64,000 bases of DNA from Sphingomonas glaciei (GTDB taxonomy: Bacteria > Pseudomonadota > Alphaproteobacteria > Sphingomonadales > Sphingomonadaceae): assembly GCF_023380025.1 (NCBI RefSeq), contig NZ_CP097253.1:1612001-1676000 (forward strand), given 5' to 3'. The notes under the pieces were generated by a model. That model saw only the letters and a list, made by a program, of their open reading frames with translations, was not told the DNA's origin and did not search any database. Of the stretch, positions 43,929 through 52,318 are shown piece by piece (positions within the stretch are counted from its first letter, which is position 1; every line of letters starts with the position of its first letter). Made by a program: the position numbers and the translations under genes.

Positions 43929-44596
43929 CGCTTGGGCTGGTCGGCGACCGGCGTCAGTTCGAACACCTCGAGCTTGGCGCCGGAGCGGGGATTGGGAAGC
44001 ACGAGGCGCCAGCGCATCGGGCCGATCCGCTCCATGAAGCCGGCCATGTCGCGGGTCTGGTCGGCGCCATAGGGTTTGGGCCGCGCCTCGTTGCCGAGCG
44101 CGACTGTGCCGAGGAAGACCAGGCGGGTCGCGACATCATCGTCCCACAGCCGCCCCGCGGGGCGCTCGGAGCCGGTCTGCTTGACGACCGTCAGCAGGTC
44201 GTCCTCGACCTCGACGTAGCAGAAGAAGGGCTTGAACTGGACAAACGCCGGTGAACGTCGGTCGGTGCTGCCGAGGCGGACAAGGCGGCAATTGTAGCTG
44301 CCGGGCGTCGGCGCGGGGCGAGCGAGCGCAGCGTCGGGACGGAGCAGGTCGCCTTCCTCGCGGACCGCCGAAGCGTACCGGACGCGCGCGTCGCGTAGCC
44401 CGTCGGTCCAGGCGAAGGGCAAACGGCGCAGGCGATCGGTGTCGGGCGCGGTCGCGACGGTGAGCCAGCGCTCGGCCTTGCTTGGCGGCTCGGCAACCGG
44501 GGCGGGCGGCGCGGGGAGCGGTTGCGGCGTCGCCATCATGCATCCGGCCAGGATCAGCGACAGGGCAAGGATGGATCCAGGGCGCGCAATCATCAT
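43925..44596 (-). CDS. DUF4893 domain lipoprotein
   Basis: About 223 residues. GGAGGA stands just ahead of two tandem ATGs (44596 and 44593). The lipobox is LALSLILAGCM, followed by a Pro-rich linker, then a domain with ERWLTVATAPDTDRLRRLPFAWTDGLRDAR and a GSYNCRLVRLGS Cys. This matches DUF4893, a periplasmic family of unknown function. It is coupled to the 119-residue hypothetical gene. Confidence 0.75.
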   Translation of the reverse strand: MMIARPGSILALSLILAGCMMATPQPLPAPPAPVAEPPSKAERWLTVATAPDTDRLRRLPFAWTDGLRDARVRYASAVREEGDLLRPDAALARPAPTPGSYNCRLVRLGSTDRRSPAFVQFKPFFCYVEVEDDLLTVVKQTGSERPAGRLWDDDVATRLVFLGTVALGNEARPKPYGADQTRDMAGFMERIGPMRWRLVLPNPRSGAKLEVFELTPVADQPKR

Positions 44597-44703
44597 GGTC
44601 CTCCTCCCGCTAGCACAGCGGTGCAGGCGGTCCACACGGTCAAAGGGCCCAAAGGGTTAACAAATCCTTGCGACTGCGCTGCCTCGGCCCCAAGGCGCGG
44701 CGG

Positions 44704-45612
44704 ATGGATGCTGCCCGCTCGACCCCTGCCCCCACCCTGTCCCGCGCCGGCCTCGGGCTGGGGATTGGCGCCTACACGGCTTGGGGGCTGATGCCCCTCT
44801 ATTTCAAGCTGCTGCTCGGCGTGCCGGCGGTGGCGATCGTGGCGCATCGGATCGCCTGGTCGTTCCTGCTGCTGGGCGGACTGATCAGCCTGCAGCGGGC
44901 GTGGCCGGCGGTGCGGGCCGCGATGGGCGAGCCGCGGACGGTGCGGCTGCTGCTGGCGACGGCGGGGCTGATCGGGATTAACTGGCTGCTCTACGTCTAT
45001 GCGGTGAATAGTGGGCACATCCTGGCCGCCAGCCTCGGCTATTATCTCAACCCGCTGGCCAACATCCTGCTTGGCCGGTTCGTGCTGGGCGAGCCGCTGA
45101 GCCGGCCGCAGTGGGTGGCGGTGGCGCTGGCCGCGGTGGGGGTGTCGATCCTGGCGGTGGGGGCGCTGTCGCACCTGTGGATCAGCCTGGCGCTGTGCGT
45201 CAGCTTCGCGCTCTACGGCCTGCTCCGCAAGGTCGCGACGGTGGACGCGACCGCGGGGCTGGGGATCGAGACCGCGCTGCTGCTGCCGGTCGCGGTCGGG
45301 TGGCTGGCGTGGGCGAGCCTGGCCACCAATATGCCGGTATGGGGCGAGAGCGGCAGCGATACCGTTCTGCTGGTGTTGGCGGGGATCGTCTCCACCGTGC
45401 CCCTTCTCCTGTTCACCGCCGCCGCCCGGCTGCTTCCTTATTCGACCCTCGGCATCCTCCAGTTCATCGCCCCGACGCTTCAATTCCTGGTCGCGGTGTT
45501 CCTGTTCGGCGAGCCGTTCACCACCGCCCAGGCCGCCGCTTTCGCCTGCATCTGGACCGCCGCCATCATCTATCTCGTCGCCGCGCTACGAAGCAGTCGA
45601 CAGACGGCCTGA
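44704..45612 (+). CDS. rarD: RarD-type EamA-family transporter
   Basis: About 302 residues from ATG 44704; a TTG at 44668 would add 12. It has ten predicted membrane segments in two EamA repeats. The segments YTAWGLMPLYFKLL, AHRIAWSFLLL and INWLLYVYAVNSGHILAASLGYYLNPL are characteristic of RarD. RarD was named from chloramphenicol sensitivity; the transported metabolite is not established. Confidence 0.9.
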   Translation: MDAARSTPAPTLSRAGLGLGIGAYTAWGLMPLYFKLLLGVPAVAIVAHRIAWSFLLLGGLISLQRAWPAVRAAMGEPRTVRLLLATAGLIGINWLLYVYAVNSGHILAASLGYYLNPLANILLGRFVLGEPLSRPQWVAVALAAVGVSILAVGALSHLWISLALCVSFALYGLLRKVATVDATAGLGIETALLLPVAVGWLAWASLATNMPVWGESGSDTVLLVLAGIVSTVPLLLFTAAARLLPYSTLGILQFIAPTLQFLVAVFLFGEPFTTAQAAAFACIWTAAIIYLVAALRSSRQTA

Positions 45613-45655
45613 CGCAGCACTGGAAATCGGCGGGCGGCTCCCCGACATAAGGGGT

Positions 45656-45880
45656 ATGTTGAACCTCATCTCGCTGCTGATCGGCCTCGTCGCCCTGGTC
45701 AGCGCCGCCGTCGCCTTCATTCCCCTGCTCGGCTGGGCCAACTGGTTCATCCTGCCGCTGGCGGTCATCGGAGCCGGGATCGGCGCGCTCAGCCCCGGGT
45801 CCAAGGCCGGGCGCAACCTGTGCATCTTCGTGATCCTGGTCGGCGCGCTTCGGCTGATGCTGGGCGGCGGTATCTTCTAG
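45656..45880 (+). CDS. Small inner-membrane protein
   Basis: 74 residues with three hydrophobic segments (ISLLIGLVALVSAAVAFIPLL, WFILPLAVIGAGIGALS, LCIFVILVGALRLML) and almost no loops. It starts 43 bp after rarD. Its 3' end overlaps the phaC 3' end by 4 bp. Function is unknown. Confidence 0.68.
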   Translation: MLNLISLLIGLVALVSAAVAFIPLLGWANWFILPLAVIGAGIGALSPGSKAGRNLCIFVILVGALRLMLGGGIF

Positions 45881-47613
45881 CGCGTTCGGACGTAGCGGCC
45901 GGGGGCGTCCTCGATCGCTTTCAACTTGCCCTTGCCGGGCACGCGGGCTCCGGTCGCCGCGACCTTCTTGGCCGCGCGCTCGGTCAGCCAGGCGAGCCAG
46001 TCAGGCCACCAGCTGCCCTTATGCTCGGTCGCGCCCTCGATGAACGCGTCGAGGTCCCTGGGCTCGCCCTCGTTCAGCCAATACTGATATTTGCCCGCGC
46101 TCGGCGGATTGACGACGCCGGCAATGTGGCCCGAGCCCGCAAGCACGAATCGCTTGGGGCCGGGGACATGGTCCATGATCTTCCACACGCTCTGCGGCGG
46201 AGCGATATGATCCTCGCGCCCGGCCTGGATGTAAAGCGGGGTCGCGATCTTGCCGAGGTCGATCGGAGTGCCGTCGACGGTGATCCCGCCCTCCTCGACC
46301 AGCTTGTTCCCCTTGTACAAGGTCTCGAGATAGTCGCGGTGCCAGCCGGCCGGCAGGTTGGTGACGTCGCCGTTCCAGTGGAGCAGGTCGAACGGCGGCG
46401 GCTCCTTGCCCAGCAGGTAATTGTTGGTGACGTAGTTCCAGATCAGGTCGCGGCCGCGCAGCAGGTTGAAGGTCGAGGCCATCACCCGGCCATCGACGAT
46501 TCCCGTATCGGCCGACAATTGCCCGAGCAGCCCCATGGTCTCGTCACCGAGGAACAGGCGGAGGTCGCCGGCCTGTTCGAAATCGACCTGCGCGGTGAAG
46601 AAGGTGGCCGAAGCGACTTTGGCCGCCTCTCCGCGCGCGGCGAGCAAGGCCAGCGTCGCGGCAAGCGTGGTGCCGGCGACGCAATAGCCGATGGTGTGGA
46701 CCGACTTGACGCCAAGCAGGTCGCGAACGGTGTCGATCGCATCGACCTGCCCGCGCAGGACATAATCGTCGAGGGTGACGTCCTTGATGCTCTCGTCAGC
46801 CGACTTCCAGCTGACCATGAACAGGGTGATGCCCTGTTCGACGCACCAGCGGACGAAGCTCTTCTCCGGCGTCAGGTCGAGGATGTAGAAGCGGTTGATC
46901 CACGGCGGGAAGACGATCAGCGGTGTTTCCAGCACCTTGTCGGTCGTGGGCGTGTACTGGATCAACTGGTAGAGCGGGGTTTCGTGGATCACCTTGCCCG
47001 GCGTGGTGGCGAGGTTGCGGCCTACCTCGAAATGGCCCTTAGCGACATGGGTCATCTGCCCCGCCTTCATGTCGTCGAGCATGTGGCGCAGGCCGGTGAG
47101 GAGGTTCTCGCCCCGGCTGTCCATCGTCGCTTTCAGCACTTGCGGATTGGTCAGGGCGAAATTGGACGGGCTCATCGCATCGACGAAGCTGGCGGTGAGG
47201 AATTTCAGCCGCGCATGCGCCTCGGCATCGAGTCCCTCGGCCTCGTCAGCGGTCTTGGTCAGCTGGTCGGAAATGGCGAGGTAGGACTGGCGGATGGTGT
47301 CGAACAGCGGGTTGTCGCGCCATTCGGGGGCGGCGAAGCGCTTGTCCTTGCGGTCGGCGGCGGCGGCCATTCCGCCCAGCATCTGGCCCCAGGCTTCGAG
47401 GCCCTTGCCCCACGCCTCGGCACCGGCGGTCAGCAGCGCCATCGGATCGGGGGTGTTGGGGGGCTTGAGCCCGGGCGCGGGATCGCCCGACTTCCAGCTG
47501 TCGGCCCAGGTTTCCAGCATCATCTGCTGCGCCCGGCCCATCACCTGGGTCCAGTGCTGCCAGTCCTCGAGCGTCGGGAAGGCCGGTGCGGCGGTGTCCG
47601 ATTCGGTGCTCAT
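45877..47613 (-). CDS. phaC: Class I poly(3-hydroxyalkanoate) synthase PhaC
   Basis: 578 residues. The N-terminal PhaC domain covers about 1-230. An alpha/beta-hydrolase fold follows, whose lipase box carries Cys: GYCVAGTT with C311. The catalytic Asp lies in GREDHIAPP and the His in GSGHIAGVVNPP. Length and motifs fit the single-subunit class I enzyme that polymerises 3-hydroxyacyl-CoA into storage granules. No phaA, phaB or phasin gene is adjacent. Two copies of the GGTCAC repeat lie just upstream of its start. Confidence 0.94.
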   Translation of the reverse strand: MSTESDTAAPAFPTLEDWQHWTQVMGRAQQMMLETWADSWKSGDPAPGLKPPNTPDPMALLTAGAEAWGKGLEAWGQMLGGMAAAADRKDKRFAAPEWRDNPLFDTIRQSYLAISDQLTKTADEAEGLDAEAHARLKFLTASFVDAMSPSNFALTNPQVLKATMDSRGENLLTGLRHMLDDMKAGQMTHVAKGHFEVGRNLATTPGKVIHETPLYQLIQYTPTTDKVLETPLIVFPPWINRFYILDLTPEKSFVRWCVEQGITLFMVSWKSADESIKDVTLDDYVLRGQVDAIDTVRDLLGVKSVHTIGYCVAGTTLAATLALLAARGEAAKVASATFFTAQVDFEQAGDLRLFLGDETMGLLGQLSADTGIVDGRVMASTFNLLRGRDLIWNYVTNNYLLGKEPPPFDLLHWNGDVTNLPAGWHRDYLETLYKGNKLVEEGGITVDGTPIDLGKIATPLYIQAGREDHIAPPQSVWKIMDHVPGPKRFVLAGSGHIAGVVNPPSAGKYQYWLNEGEPRDLDAFIEGATEHKGSWWPDWLAWLTERAAKKVAATGARVPGKGKLKAIEDAPGRYVRTR

Positions 47614-47634
47614 CGTGTCTCCCTCCGGGGCGCG

Positions 47635-47665
47635 CGAACCTGAACAAGGTCACAAAGGTCACTGG
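47635..47665 (+). repeat. Dispersed GGTCAC-type repeat, copy B1
   Basis: A 31-bp unit, CGAACC plus TGAACAAGGTCAC-AAA-GGTCACTGG, identical to copy B2 54 bp downstream. Its last 25 bp are identical to copy A at 30009-30033. It lies 22 bp upstream of the phaC start, reading away from it. Confidence 0.85.
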
Positions 47666-47688
47666 TGGCGGCCCGTCGAAGCAACGCT

Positions 47689-47719
47689 CGAACCTGAACA
47701 AGGTCACAAAGGTCACTGG
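47689..47719 (+). repeat. Dispersed GGTCAC-type repeat, copy B2
   Basis: Second exact 31-bp unit of the tandem pair (period 54 bp). After each unit the sequence continues GGNGGCGG-like, while the 23-bp spacer between units is not repeated. Confidence 0.85.
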
Positions 47720-47847
47720 CGGCGGGGGTTTGTTCGCTAGCCCTGCTTCTAGGGACCAGAACGGTCGTGGCGGAGGGCGCGAGTGTCATCGCTGCACCAT
47801 GGCATGAAATCGAGGCTGTAGGACAGAGGCGGCGGCGACGGGGCCAG

Positions 47848-47955
47848 GTCCCTCGACTTCGCTCGGGACGAACGGTTGGGCGTCCGCGGTCCGGGCCAGG
47901 CGTTGTCGAGGGACGCAGGAGCAGGCATTGCTTCGTCGCCCGGCTCCTCGCAATG
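47848..47955. repeat. Composite palindromic intergenic element
   Basis: A 10-bp arm GTCCCTCGAC (47848-47857) has a perfect inverted partner GTCGAGGGAC (47905-47914). It is followed by CATTGC-N18-GCAATG (47926-47955). The pieces CTCGACTTCGCTCGGGAC and ATTGCTTCG...CTCGCAATGACG are of a kind I have seen dispersed in sphingomonad genomes. It lies in the 353-bp gap between phaC and the TRIC-type gene, which otherwise holds no gene. Confidence 0.6.
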
Positions 47956-47966
47956 ACGACGATGAC

Positions 47967-48599
47967 ATGACCCCGCCGCTGCCCATCCCTGCCCTGCCGC
48001 TGGCGATCCAGGCGATCGACCTGTTCGGGATCGCGGTGTTCGCGGTGTCGGGGGCGCTGCTCGCGGCGGAGCGGCGGCAGACGTTCGTCACCTTCCTGTT
48101 CTTCGCGGTGGTGACGGGGGTCGGCGGGGGCACGCTGCGTGACCTGCTGATCGGGGCGCCGGTGTTCTGGGTCCAGGGCAATGAGGTGCTGCTGATCTGC
48201 TTCGGCGCGGCAACCCTGGTGTGGATCGCGAGCCGGCGGTGGTTCGCGGGGTCCGCCCTGCTGTGGTTCGACGCCCTCGGCCTCGGCGCCTACGCCACCT
48301 ATGGCGCGGCCAAGGCGCTGGCGTTCGGCATCGCCCCGGTCCCGGCCTTTGCGATGGGAGTACTGACCGCCTGCGCGGGCGGGATCATCCGCGACGTGCT
48401 GGCGGGCGAGCCGTCGATCCTGATGCGGCCCGAACTATATGTCACCGCCGCCGCGCTGTCGGCCGGGCTGCTGGTGGGGCTGGCGCTGCTGGGACTGACC
48501 GGCTGGGCGGCGGCGCTGACCGCGGCGCTGGCGGGCTTCGCGCTGCGCGGCTTGGCGATCGCCCGGGGATGGAGCCTTCCGGCCTATCACCACAAGTGA
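47967..48599 (+). CDS. Trimeric intracellular cation channel family protein (YadS/UPF0126)
   Basis: 210 residues with seven hydrophobic segments in two inverted UPF0126 repeats: DLFGIAVFAVSGALLA with GVGGGTLRDLLIG in the first, and DALGLGAYATYGA with CAGGIIRDVLAGEPS in the second. The paired GGG-RD motifs define the bacterial TRIC family of potassium-permeable or glycine-linked channels. The start chosen is ATG 47967, which removes a repeat-derived N-terminal tail. Confidence 0.85.
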   Translation: MTPPLPIPALPLAIQAIDLFGIAVFAVSGALLAAERRQTFVTFLFFAVVTGVGGGTLRDLLIGAPVFWVQGNEVLLICFGAATLVWIASRRWFAGSALLWFDALGLGAYATYGAAKALAFGIAPVPAFAMGVLTACAGGIIRDVLAGEPSILMRPELYVTAAALSAGLLVGLALLGLTGWAAALTAALAGFALRGLAIARGWSLPAYHHK

Positions 48600-48656
48600 T
48601 TGCATCGGCGGCGCAGGCTTGCGAGATACCGCGCCGCAACCTTCAGGGAGTTTCCC

Positions 48657-49406
48657 GTGCGCCTTCGCCCCCTCTCCCTCACCCTCCTCGCCCTGTCGAT
48701 CGCAGCTTGCGGCAAGCAGGGGGCCGACTCCAATGCCGTTGGAGGCGAGGTCGCCGCCAACACGAACGCCAATGTCGCACCCCCGCCTGGCGGTGACTGG
48801 ACACAAGTGGTCAGCAGCACCGGTGACGGGATCGCGATGGGCAATCCCAATGCCAAAGTGAAGCTGACCGAGATCGCCTCGCTCGGCTGCCCCTTCTGCA
48901 AGCGGTTCGAGGACGAGGGCGTGCCCGAGGTGATGAAGCTGGTGAAGGCGGGGCAGGTCCAGTGGGAATTCCGGCCGTTCATCATCCACGGCCCGGTCGA
49001 CGTCGCGGCCAATCTGATCGCCCGCTGCAACGGGCCGCAGGGCTTCTTCCCGATGAGCGCGGCGCTGTATCGCGAGCAGGCAAAGTGGATGGGCCAGTTC
49101 GAGAAGGCACCGCAGGACCGCGTCGCGCGGATCCAGAACCTGCCGCCGACCGAGGCTTTTGTCGAAGCGGCCACCCTGGCCGGGCTGCAGGACGTGGCGG
49201 CGCAGAACGGACTGCCGAGCGCCAAGGCCAATCAGTGCCTGGCCGACCAGGCCGCGGTCGACCGCGAGGTCGCGGCGACCGCCAATGCCGGAAGCCAGTT
49301 CCCCGAGTTCAAGGGCACCCCGGGCTTCGCGATCAACGGCCAGTTCGTGCCGGACGCAAGCGCCTGGGCAGAAGTGAAGCCGGCGCTGGAAGCGGCTCTC
49401 CGCTAG
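48657..49406 (+). CDS. DsbA-family thiol-disulfide oxidoreductase, lipoprotein
   Basis: 249 residues from GTG 48657 with AGGGAG upstream. A lipobox LALSIAACG is followed by an Asn/Gly/Pro-rich linker, then a thioredoxin fold with the active site GCPFCKRFEDEG (CPFC) and the conserved cis-Pro loop KGTPGFAINGQ. DsbA-like lipoproteins act on periplasmic disulfides, with or without a DsbB partner; none is visible here. The inserted helical domain lies between residues 110 and 215. Confidence 0.86.
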   Translation: MRLRPLSLTLLALSIAACGKQGADSNAVGGEVAANTNANVAPPPGGDWTQVVSSTGDGIAMGNPNAKVKLTEIASLGCPFCKRFEDEGVPEVMKLVKAGQVQWEFRPFIIHGPVDVAANLIARCNGPQGFFPMSAALYREQAKWMGQFEKAPQDRVARIQNLPPTEAFVEAATLAGLQDVAAQNGLPSAKANQCLADQAAVDREVAATANAGSQFPEFKGTPGFAINGQFVPDASAWAEVKPALEAALR

Positions 49407-49477
49407 TCGAAAAATGACGCCCTGCCCGCAGGATAAGCGGGCTGCACCGGCGGCAACCTTGGGCTAAGGGCTGGCGA

Positions 49478-50293
49478 ATGGGCTTGGCCTATCCCCTTCC
49501 GACGCAGGACGTCGACCTTCCGGTCCGGTCTGTCCGGCGCAAGCCGCGGGGGCAGCGGCTGGCGGGGCTGTTCGCGGCGCTGGTGCTGGAGGCGCTGGTC
49601 GTGCTGGCGCTGCTGACGCTTGGGTCCGGGCGGATGGCGGAGATGGCCAAAGAGGGCGTTCCGCTCAAGACCTTCGACCTTGCCGCGCCGTCGCCCGAGC
49701 CGATGGTCGAGGTGAAGCCGCCCGAGAGCAAGGCGGTGACGAAGCAGGTGGTGGCGCAGCCTAGGGCCGCCGACCGCCCGCAGGTCCCCGCCCCCGCGAC
49801 CCCGGCGCCGCAGGTTCCGGCGGCACCCGAACCGGTCCCGACTCCGCTGGTGCAGCTTAACAGCAAGGACCTCGCCTCGGCCGACCTTCGCTCGTTCCCT
49901 TCGCAGTCCAAGGCGGCGGCCGTATCGGGGCCACCGGCGCCGAGCACCGCGTCGGATACGCCGCTGGTCGACGGCAGCGGGCCGAATGGCGAGAAGCTCT
50001 ACGCCGCCGCCTGGCAGCGCGAGCCGTCGGAGAGCGAATTGCGCGGCTATCTGTCGACCGCGCAGCCGGGCTGGGCGCTGATCGCCTGTCGCACCGTCGC
50101 CAACTATCGCGTCGAGGATTGCGTGTCGCTGGGCGAAAGCCGGGGCTCGCAAATGGCCCGCGCGACGCTTGCCGCGGCGTGGCAGTTCCGGGTCCGCCCA
50201 CCGCGGATCGGCGGCCGACTGCAGGTCGGCGAGTGGGTGCGGATCCGGATCGACTATGGCGTCCGCCAGCGCGCGTCGTGGGAGCGCAACTGA
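49478..50293 (+). CDS. TonB-like energy transducer
   Basis: 271 residues. One N-terminal membrane anchor (GLFAALVLEALVVLALLTLG) follows a basic cytoplasmic tail. A Pro-rich, charged periplasmic spacer covers about 65-125. A C-terminal domain has CRTVANYRVEDCVSLGESRGSQMARATLAAAWQFRVRPPRIGG, resembling the TonB C-terminal fold used in alphaproteobacteria. No exbB/exbD is adjacent. It could serve TonB-dependent receptors such as the one at 8674-11673. Confidence 0.72.
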   Translation: MGLAYPLPTQDVDLPVRSVRRKPRGQRLAGLFAALVLEALVVLALLTLGSGRMAEMAKEGVPLKTFDLAAPSPEPMVEVKPPESKAVTKQVVAQPRAADRPQVPAPATPAPQVPAAPEPVPTPLVQLNSKDLASADLRSFPSQSKAAAVSGPPAPSTASDTPLVDGSGPNGEKLYAAAWQREPSESELRGYLSTAQPGWALIACRTVANYRVEDCVSLGESRGSQMARATLAAAWQFRVRPPRIGGRLQVGEWVRIRIDYGVRQRASWERN

Positions 50294-50305
50294 CGGACGG
50301 GTCGT

Positions 50306-51001
50306 TCAGGCGTCGGCGGGTTCCTTCGCCAGCGCCTCCAGCAGGGCCTCGGCAGCGGGTTCGCTCGACGGCGGGTTCTGGCCGGTGATAAGCAGGCCGT
50401 CGGTGACGACATAGGGCTTGAAGGTGCCGCCCTTGCTGTAGTCGCCGCCAAGCCGCTTCAGTTCGTCCTCGAGAAGGAAGGGCACGACTTGCGTGAGGCC
50501 GACCGCTTCCTCTTCCTCGTTGGTGAAGCCGGTCACCTTGCGGCCCTTGACCAGCGGGCTGCCGTCGGGGGCGGTGACGTTCTTGAGCACGGCGGGGGCG
50601 TGGCAGACGAGGGCGACGGGCTTGCCGTCGGCAAGGGTCTGTTCGATCAGCGCCTTGCTGTCGGCGTCGGTGGCGAGGTCCCACAGCGGGCCGTGGCCAC
50701 CGGGGTAGAAGACGGCGTCGAAGTCATCCGACTTCACGTCAGACAGCTTGCTCGTCGAAGCGAGATCGGACTGCGCTTCCTTGTCGGCCTTGAAGCGGCG
50801 GGTGGCGTCGGTCTGGGCGTCTTCCTCGTCGCTCTTGGGATCGAGCGGGGGCTGGCCGCCCTTGGGGCTGGCGAGGGTGATGGCGTGGCCGGCGTCCTTC
50901 AGCACGTAATAAGGCGCGGCGAATTCCTCCAGCCAGAAGCCGGTCTTCTTGCCGGTGTCGCCCAGCTGGTCGTGGCTGGTGAGGACCATCAGGATGTTCA
51001 T
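50306..51001 (-). CDS. DJ-1/PfpI-family class I glutamine amidotransferase-like protein
   Basis: 231 residues from ATG 51001 (MNILMVLTSHDQLG). The nucleophile elbow is VALVCHAPAVL with Cys, and an upstream Glu in FWLEEFAAPYYVL completes a DJ-1-type site. The FYPGGHGPLWDL and GFTNEEEEAVGL segments match the Hsp31/HchA-like and YajL-like branch. Proposed activities in the family are glyoxalase III or chaperone/deglycase; these are not decided here. Confidence 0.85.
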   Translation of the reverse strand: MNILMVLTSHDQLGDTGKKTGFWLEEFAAPYYVLKDAGHAITLASPKGGQPPLDPKSDEEDAQTDATRRFKADKEAQSDLASTSKLSDVKSDDFDAVFYPGGHGPLWDLATDADSKALIEQTLADGKPVALVCHAPAVLKNVTAPDGSPLVKGRKVTGFTNEEEEAVGLTQVVPFLLEDELKRLGGDYSKGGTFKPYVVTDGLLITGQNPPSSEPAAEALLEALAKEPADA

Positions 51002-51105
51002 GGCGCCGTGTCTCCGCTTCGCGTTTCGTTTTGCTACGAACAGCGATGGCGGGCCGAGGTTCCGAGGCCGCTTGCCGCGGTGCAGCAAAACCGTACACTC
51101 GCCCC

Positions 51106-52284
51106 ATGCACACCGACTTCTACCGCATCGAGCGGCTGCCGCCCTACGTCTTCGCCGAAGTGAACGGGATGCGTGCGGCGATGCGGGCGGAGGGGCGCGA
51201 CGTGATCGACCTCGGGATGGGCAATCCCGACAGCCCGCCCCCGGCGCATGTCGTCGCCAAGCTGGCGGAAGTGGCGGCCAAGCCCGATGCGCATGGCTAT
51301 TCGGCGTCGAAGGGGATCCCGGGGCTAAGGAAAGCGCAGGCGGCTTATTACCAGCGGCGGTTCGGGGTGGAGGTCGATCCCGACAGCGAGGTGATCGTCA
51401 CTCTGGGCTCGAAGGAGGGGCTGGCCAACCTCGCGCAGGCGATCACCGCGCCGGGTGACGTGATCCTGGCGCCCAATCCGTCCTATCCGATCCACAGCTT
51501 CGGCTTCATCATCGCCGGGGCGGCGATTCGCTCGATCCCCGCCGCGCCGGGGGAGGAGTTCTTCGAGCGGCTGCGGATGGCGATGCGCTACACCGTGCCG
51601 CGGCCCAAGGTGCTGGTGATCGGCTATCCGAGCAACCCGACCGCCTATGTCGCGGATGTGGCGTTTTACGAGAAACTGGTCGCCTTCGCGCGTGAGCATG
51701 GGATCTGGATCATCTCCGACCTCGCTTATGCCGAGATCTATTTCGGCGACACGCCGACCCCGTCGATCCTGGCGGTAGAGGGGGCGAAGGAGGTGGCGAT
51801 CGAGTTCACGTCGATGAGCAAGACCTATTCGATGGCCGGGTGGCGGATCGGGTTCGCGGTCGGCAACCGTGAACTGATCGCGGCGCTGACGCGGGTGAAG
51901 TCGTACCTCGATTATGGCGCGTTCACGCCGGTCCAGGCGGCGGCGGTGGCGGCGCTGAACGGGCCGCAGGACTGCATCGCCGAGACTCGCGCGCTCTACA
52001 AGAAACGGCGCGACGTGCTGGTCGAGAGCTTTGGCCGGGCCGGGTGGGATATTCCGGTGCCGCAGGCGAGCATGTTCGCCTGGGCCCCGATCCCCGACGC
52101 GTTCCAGGCGCTCGGCAGCATGGAATTCTCCAAGCGGCTGCTGGCCGAGGCGGGGGTGGCGGTGGCGCCGGGGGTCGGCTTCGGCGAGGAGGGCGAGGGC
52201 TTCGTCCGGATCGCGCTGGTCGAGAACGAGCAACGGCTGCGGCAGGCGGCACGAGGCGTGAAGAAGCTGCTCAAGTCGGGCTGA
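51106..52284 (+). CDS. Class I/II PLP-dependent aminotransferase (AlaC-like)
   Basis: 392 residues. The PLP Lys lies in SMSKTYSMAGWRIGF. Further fold-type I markers are DLGMGNPDSPPP, GYSASKGIPGLRKA, LVIGYPSNPTA and ISDLAYAEIYF. The pattern resembles LL-diaminopimelate aminotransferase or the glutamate-pyruvate aminotransferase AlaC, and alanine synthesis is the best guess. It is divergent from the DJ-1-like gene and precedes the META lipoprotein gene by 34 bp. Confidence 0.88.
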   Translation: MHTDFYRIERLPPYVFAEVNGMRAAMRAEGRDVIDLGMGNPDSPPPAHVVAKLAEVAAKPDAHGYSASKGIPGLRKAQAAYYQRRFGVEVDPDSEVIVTLGSKEGLANLAQAITAPGDVILAPNPSYPIHSFGFIIAGAAIRSIPAAPGEEFFERLRMAMRYTVPRPKVLVIGYPSNPTAYVADVAFYEKLVAFAREHGIWIISDLAYAEIYFGDTPTPSILAVEGAKEVAIEFTSMSKTYSMAGWRIGFAVGNRELIAALTRVKSYLDYGAFTPVQAAAVAALNGPQDCIAETRALYKKRRDVLVESFGRAGWDIPVPQASMFAWAPIPDAFQALGSMEFSKRLLAEAGVAVAPGVGFGEEGEGFVRIALVENEQRLRQAARGVKKLLKSG

Positions 52285-52318
52285 CCGACCCTTTCGCGCC
52301 CCCGTGCGTTGACGGGGG

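Noticed and set aside
45820..47643. 607-codon plus-strand frame opposite phaC
   Set aside because: Shadow of phaC; composition is typical of reverse-strand GC-rich frames.
47635..47725. Tandem 31-bp repeats as a CRISPR array
   Set aside because: Only two units here, a third identical core is far away, the spacer is 23 bp, and there are no cas genes.
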